DNA from: Sphaerisporangium sp039871875
GTDB lineage: Bacteria; Actinomycetota; Actinomycetes; Streptosporangiales; Streptosporangiaceae
Assembly: GCF_039871875.1 (NCBI RefSeq)
Contig: NZ_JBDPMD010000017.1
Coordinates: 1 to 64,000, forward strand
Direction: 5' to 3'
DNA: 64,000 nucleotides
In this document: positions 60,305 to 64,000 of the stretch, in pieces
Layout of the letters: each line of letters starts with the position of its first letter
How positions within the stretch are numbered: the stretch's first letter is position 1
Notes under the pieces: model-generated
Told to the model about the DNA's origin: nothing
Seen by the model: the letters and a program-made list of their open reading frames with translations, nothing else
Databases searched by the model: none
Program-made: the position numbers and the translations under genes

Positions 60305-61099
60305 ATGCCCCAGTGGATCATCGATCAGCCCGGCACGCTCACGTTCGAGCCGGTCACCGCACTCGACGTGCGCATCGTGGCCGGCCGTCTGGCCGTGCTC
60401 GCCAGCGACGGGCCGCCCAGCCTCGAGGTGACCGAGATCGATTCGCCGCCGCTGCTCGTCGAGCAGGACGACGAGGGGCGGCTCACCGTCGCGTACAAGG
60501 ATCTGACCTGGGACGGCGTCCTCGGCTGGCTGCGGCACGGCCGGCGGTCCACCACGCTGACGCTGACGGTGCCCAAGGAATGCCCCGTGCGGGCCGGCGT
60601 GATCTCCGCGTCGGCGGTGGTGGCGGGCTTCGAGAAACGCACCAACGTCAAGAGCGTGTCCGGCGAGATCGTGCTGGACGGGCTCAGCGGCGACACCGAG
60701 GCCGAGACCGTGTCAGGGCCGGTGGAGAGCCGCGGCCTGACCGGCGACTTCCGCTTCACCAGCGTCGCCGGGGAGCTGACCGTCGCCGGCGGCACCCCCC
60801 GGCGGCTGCGCGCCAACACCATGTCGGGCCGCATCACCGCGGACCTCGAACTCCCGCCGACCGGGCACGTCACCCTGCACAGCGTGTCCGGGCACATCAT
60901 GGTGCGGCTCCCCAAGGACGCCGACACCGATGTCGCCCTCCGGTCCACCTCCGGCCACCTGAACACGGCGTTCTCCGGCCTGAACGGCACCAGCCGTCCC
61001 GGCACGCGTTCGCTGTCCGGCAGGCTCGGCGGCGGGATGGCCTCCCTGTCGGCCACCACGATCACGGCCGACGTGACCCTGTTGAGGAGAGACCAGTGA
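60305..61099 (+). CDS. DUF4097 domain protein
   Basis: A 264-residue protein forming a right-handed beta-repeat of the DUF4097 type. Short SGxI/SGxV turns recur (VKSVSGEIVLDGLSGDTE, TMSGRITADLELP, HSVSGHIMVRLP). No signal peptide or membrane helix is seen. Such proteins are commonly found with PadR regulators or stress membrane systems. Its stop overlaps the GTG of the PadR gene, so they are coupled. Function unknown. Confidence 0.83.
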   Translation: MPQWIIDQPGTLTFEPVTALDVRIVAGRLAVLASDGPPSLEVTEIDSPPLLVEQDDEGRLTVAYKDLTWDGVLGWLRHGRRSTTLTLTVPKECPVRAGVISASAVVAGFEKRTNVKSVSGEIVLDGLSGDTEAETVSGPVESRGLTGDFRFTSVAGELTVAGGTPRRLRANTMSGRITADLELPPTGHVTLHSVSGHIMVRLPKDADTDVALRSTSGHLNTAFSGLNGTSRPGTRSLSGRLGGGMASLSATTITADVTLLRRDQ

Positions 61100-61872
61100 G
61101 CCCCGTTTTCGCCCATGGGCGGCTCCGTTTGTACCTGCTGAAGCTCCTTGAGGAGAGCCCCCGGCACGGCTACGAGGTGATCCGCCTCCTCCAGGACCGC
61201 TTCCTCGGCGTCTACTCCCCCTCACCCGGCACCATCTACCCGCGCCTGGCCCGGCTGGAGGAGGAGGGCCTGGTGACCCACGAGCTGGTGGACGGCAAGA
61301 AGGTCTTCACCATCACCGACCGCGGCCGTTCCGAGCTGGAGGGCCGCCTGGACGAGCTGGCCGCCCTGGAGCAGGAGATCTCCCAGTCCGTCCAGGACAT
61401 CGCCCGCGAGGTCAAGGAAGACGTCCGCGACACCGTGCGTTCCCTGCGCGACGAACTCACCCAGATGGCCCGCGACGTCCGGCAGGGTTCCCAGCAAGGC
61501 CCTCACGACACCAAAGAGAACATCCGCGCCGCCCAGGAGGAGATCCGCGCCGCCCGCGACGAGTACCGCCGCGCCTGGCGTGACCAGAAGCAGGCCTGGC
61601 AACAACAGAAGCAGGAGTTCCAGCGCCAGAAGCAGGCCTGGAAGGAAGAAACCCAACGCTGGCGCGACGACTGGCTGAGCGGATTCTGGAACTCCCCCCG
61701 CCCCCACCGGGCCACCGTCGACCACAACGCCGAGCTCGGCCGCATGCTGGCCGACTTCGTCAACGACATCCGCGAAGCCACCACCGAGGGCACGGTCACC
61801 GAGGAAACCCTCGCCGCCGCCCAGGACGCCCTCTACGAGGCGGCCACCCGAATCCGCTCAGCAGTCCAGTAA
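61096..61872 (+). CDS. PadR family regulator with long coiled-coil tail
   Basis: A 258-residue protein. The PadR winged helix spans about residues 8-90 (LLEESPRHGYEVIRLLQDRFLGVYSPSPGTIYPRLARLEEEGLV). A charged, Gln-rich helix of about 80 residues follows (AWRDQKQAWQQQKQEFQRQK) and is probably a long coiled coil, much longer than the usual PadR dimerisation helix. GTG start with GAGGAGA, overlapping the DUF4097 stop. It likely controls its own operon. Confidence 0.88.
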   Translation: MSPVFAHGRLRLYLLKLLEESPRHGYEVIRLLQDRFLGVYSPSPGTIYPRLARLEEEGLVTHELVDGKKVFTITDRGRSELEGRLDELAALEQEISQSVQDIAREVKEDVRDTVRSLRDELTQMARDVRQGSQQGPHDTKENIRAAQEEIRAARDEYRRAWRDQKQAWQQQKQEFQRQKQAWKEETQRWRDDWLSGFWNSPRPHRATVDHNAELGRMLADFVNDIREATTEGTVTEETLAAAQDALYEAATRIRSAVQ

Positions 61873-61898
61873 GCCGCCGACCCCGGCACACCCTCCAA

Positions 61899-61918
61899 GG
61901 GGACGCCCTGGCGTCCCC
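61899..61918. terminator. Stem-loop between convergent genes
   Basis: GGGGACGC (61899-61906) pairs with GCGTCCCC (61911-61918) across a CCTG tetraloop, 26 bases after the PadR stop and before the convergent quinone oxidoreductase end. Confidence 0.65.
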
Positions 61919-62034
61919 ACTACACGCGTCGCCCACGCCCACCGTCGCACCCCCGTGATCCGGCGCCGCGACGGCGAGACGTGGTACGGCGAGACCGGCG
62001 CCGCCGTACGACGGCCCTGGCGTACGAACGGCGG

Positions 62035-63000
62035 CTAGCCGACGGTGAAGACGATCTTTCCGAAGAACTCGCCGTCGCGCAGGGCCGCGAAACCCTCGGG
62101 GGCCTCGGTCAAGGGCAGCACCCGGTCCACCACGGGCCGCACCCCCGTCTGCCCGAGGAAGGTGGCGAGCCGGGCCAACTGTTCACGGGTCCCCATCGTC
62201 GAGCCGATCACCGAAAGCTGGAGGAAGAACACCCGGTTCAGGTCGGCCGGCGGCACCGCGCCACTGGTGGCACCGCTCACCACGACCCGTCCCCCAGGAC
62301 GCAGCGACTTGAGCGAATGATCCCAGGTGGCCTGCCCCACGGTCTCCATCACCGCGTCCACCCGCTCCGGCAACCGCGACCCAGGAGCGAACACCTGGTC
62401 GGCCCCCAGCTCAAGGGCCCGCTCCCGCTTCTCCTCCGACCGGCTGGTGGCCCACACGCGATACCCCGCCGCCCGCCCGAGAGCGATCAGCGCGGTGGCG
62501 ACCCCACCGCCCGCGCCCTGCACCAGCACCGTGGCCCCCGGCTCCAGGCCGGCCTTCTCGAACAACATCCGGTACGCGGTCAGCCACGCCGTGGGCAGGC
62601 ACGCGGCATCCTCGAACGACAGGTCCGCGGGCTTCGGCACGAGGTTGCCCCGCGGCACCGCCACCTTCTCGGCGAACGTGCCGTCGTGCACCTCCGACAG
62701 CAGAGAACGGCGAGGGTCCAGGGTCTCGTCCCCCCGCACCGGAGTGCCGATCACCGAGTGGACGATGACCTCGTTGCCCTCCTCGTCCACGCCGGCCGCG
62801 TCACAGCCGAGCACGATGGGCAGGCGGTCCTGGCGGATGCCGACCCCCTGCAACGTCCACAGGTCGTGATGGTTGAGCGCCGTCGCCTTGACCGTCACCG
62901 TGGTCCAGCCGGCGGGGGGCTCGGGGTCGGGGTGATCGCCGAGCGTGAGCCCGGCGAGAGGATTGTCGGGGTCGGTGCTTGTGCACGTTACGGCGAACAT
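62035..63000 (-). CDS. Zinc-type/quinone oxidoreductase (MDR family)
   Basis: A 321-residue medium-chain dehydrogenase lacking the structural-zinc Cys cluster. The nucleotide motif is VQGAGGGVATALIALGRAAG, and the C-terminus (RDGEFFGKIVFTVG) is typical of NADPH-dependent quinone or enone reductases. Likely role: NADPH-dependent reduction of quinones or unsaturated ketones. It starts at an ATG (63000) and is monocistronic. Confidence 0.86.
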   Translation of the reverse strand: MFAVTCTSTDPDNPLAGLTLGDHPDPEPPAGWTTVTVKATALNHHDLWTLQGVGIRQDRLPIVLGCDAAGVDEEGNEVIVHSVIGTPVRGDETLDPRRSLLSEVHDGTFAEKVAVPRGNLVPKPADLSFEDAACLPTAWLTAYRMLFEKAGLEPGATVLVQGAGGGVATALIALGRAAGYRVWATSRSEEKRERALELGADQVFAPGSRLPERVDAVMETVGQATWDHSLKSLRPGGRVVVSGATSGAVPPADLNRVFFLQLSVIGSTMGTREQLARLATFLGQTGVRPVVDRVLPLTEAPEGFAALRDGEFFGKIVFTVG

Positions 63001-63466
63001 GCCGGAACCCTATCCCCGCCCCCGGCCGTTCCCGCTCCCGCCCTCCCACGTCGTTTCTTCTCACGCCTTCCTGTCACCCGTGGAATTACACTCGGGGTAT
63101 TCACCCATACCTGCGGCGGTTGTCGGAAGAAGGCGCGAACTCCGCTGAATACGCGCACACCTTCCGCGCGACACGCCCACACTCCCGCACGCCGGCGGAA
63201 GAAATAACCCGCCGACGCGACGCGGGGATCCATGGGTCGCTTTCCCCGTCCTGACCGGGTGTTTCGCCACTCCGGCCGATCCTGCATTTCCGTTTTATGC
63301 GCATATATCAGTGAGGCGCTGCGTCATATTTTTTGCCTGCTAGCGCGAATCTCCCGCATGTCGGACAACGGACTGGACGTCGAGCATGAGTAGGGTCGGA
63401 CATGCAGGCGCGCCATGTATCAAGGTGCTCCTTTACTTTGAACTGCAAAAAGAAAAGGACCGCTTT
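63001..63466. other. 466-bp intergenic region
   Basis: No convincing gene. The first 60 bases are C-rich; the last 200 are A+T-rich for this genome (GCGCATATATCAGTG and CATATTTTTTGCC around 63300-63340) and probably hold the promoter of the Ig-like protein gene. Overlapping short ORFs on both strands do not have coding-like codon bias. Confidence 0.5.
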
Positions 63467-64000
63467 ATGATAGACGTCGGTCATCCTCGGTCTACACACC
63501 GTAATGTCGGTCGTTCGTGGCTGACAGCCTCTCTCACGGGCGCCCTCGCGCTGGGCGTACTCGCCGCGACACCGGGCACCGCGGGCGCCGTCCTGGCGCC
63601 GCAAGACCTGGGGACGAAAGCAGTCGCCCTGCTTCCGGCCGCGCCCGTGCAGAACGGCTTCGCCATGTTCGCCCGGCAGGCCATCGCAACGACCCTCACA
63701 CTCACCGCCACCCCGAACCCCGCGAAGGTCGGGGAGTCGATCACCTTCACCGCCACGGTGACGGGCACCGGCACCACGATCCTGCCCACCGGCAACGTGG
63801 TGTTCCGCGACAACGGCAGGGACATCGGCACCGCCCCGCTCGAAGGCGTCGCCCAGGCCACCTACACCGTGGCCAACCTGACCGAGGGCACCCACCACAT
63901 CACCGCCCACTTCCAGGGCAACGCGTCGTTCGACCCGAGCGCTTCGCCCATCCTCATCCTGACCGTGAACGGCCCGGACGGACACGGCAAGGGCGGACAG
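63467..64000 (+). CDS. Secreted Ig-like repeat protein (3' end outside window)
   Basis: An open frame from ATG 63467 runs to the window end without a stop, giving 178 residues. AAGGA lies seven bases before the start. A signal peptide (WLTASLTGALALGVLAATPGTAGA) is followed by a linker and a bacterial Ig-like domain (TLTLTATPNPAKVGESITFT and VFRDNGRDIGTAPL, ending LILTVNGPDG). This is the Big_3_5-type repeat found in cell-surface and exported adhesin-like proteins. Further repeats may lie downstream. Confidence 0.82.
   Translation, partial: MIDVGHPRSTHRNVGRSWLTASLTGALALGVLAATPGTAGAVLAPQDLGTKAVALLPAAPVQNGFAMFARQAIATTLTLTATPNPAKVGESITFTATVTGTGTTILPTGNVVFRDNGRDIGTAPLEGVAQATYTVANLTEGTHHITAHFQGNASFDPSASPILILTVNGPDGHGKGGQ

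Noticed and set aside
63308..63985. A 225-codon minus-strand frame near the right end
   Set aside because: It is antisense to the secreted Ig-like gene, which has a Shine-Dalgarno, signal peptide and domain.
1..64000. tRNA, rRNA, CRISPR, insertion sequence or integrase genes
   Set aside because: I looked for cloverleaf-like, repeat-spacer and transposase signals by eye and found none. A tRNAscan or ISfinder-type search would be decisive.

Overview
The window is very G+C-rich, tightly packed actinomycete DNA. GTG starts, ATGA/GTGA gene overlaps, a multifunctional 2-oxoglutarate decarboxylase (Kgd), a DUF574-type methyltransferase, a KstR-type steroid regulon, many secreted glycoside hydrolases and transporters, and helix-turn-helix/anti-sigma ATPase pairs all point to a filamentous soil actinomycete. 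The best guess is Streptosporangiales (Streptosporangiaceae or Thermomonosporaceae); this is an inference from gene content. I see no rRNA, tRNA, CRISPR array, insertion sequence or phage structural gene.

Layout. 1-954: 3' part of a Pro/Ala-rich membrane-anchored protein. 1013-7185: a beta-xyloside locus (GH39, two ABC permeases, sugar-binding lipoprotein) divergent from its LacI regulator, with two matching CGAAA-N3-TTTCG operators. 7201-15074: a steroid side-chain locus in the order of the mycobacterial igr operon (ltp2, chsH1, chsH2, chsE2, chsE1), then kstR, fadA5 and a metallo-beta-lactamase-fold hydrolase. 15078-18416: a flavin monooxygenase divergent from a GntR-TetR hybrid regulator, a FadR-type regulator and a small membrane protein. 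18741-29084: an unknown protein, a Ser/Thr kinase, a secreted SodC-like protein, an Rpn-type nuclease, a GmrSD-like restriction protein with a fused alkyltransferase-like domain, an unknown lipoprotein, and a helix-turn-helix/ATPase pair.

29416-39571: a CYP125-like P450, two methyltransferase or isomerase-like genes, a gmd/glycosyltransferase/methyltransferase/toroid/methyltransferase cluster, and a PPOX/ferredoxin/alcohol dehydrogenase operon. 39683-46993: a ROK-controlled ribose-type sugar ABC transporter with a Gfo/Idh dehydrogenase and a TIM-barrel isomerase. 47173-53123: an MFE-2-type SDR, a DapB-like dehydrogenase, a DUF305 lipoprotein, and an ArsR-MFS-MBL operon with a perfect 22-bp palindrome. 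53369-63000: a GH9 cellulase behind an exact CebR box, Kgd, DUF6104, a DUF4097/PadR pair and a quinone oxidoreductase. 63467 to the end: the start of a secreted Ig-like repeat protein cut by the window edge.

How it fits together. The main theme is catabolism of plant sugars (xylosides, cellulose, another sugar or polyol) and of sterols. KstR-type boxes (TnnAACnnGTTnnA) occur before the igr-like operon, fadA5, the distant CYP125 gene and the PPOX/ferredoxin/ADH operon. A perfect TAGAACCGGTTCTA lies before the gmd/glycosyltransferase cluster. One regulon may therefore reach across about 26 kb. The least conventional items are the GmrSD-ATL fusion, the glycan-like cluster behind a KstR-type site, the dual-domain GntR-TetR regulator with two classes of palindrome beside it, and a NotI-rich minisatellite at 32377-32535.
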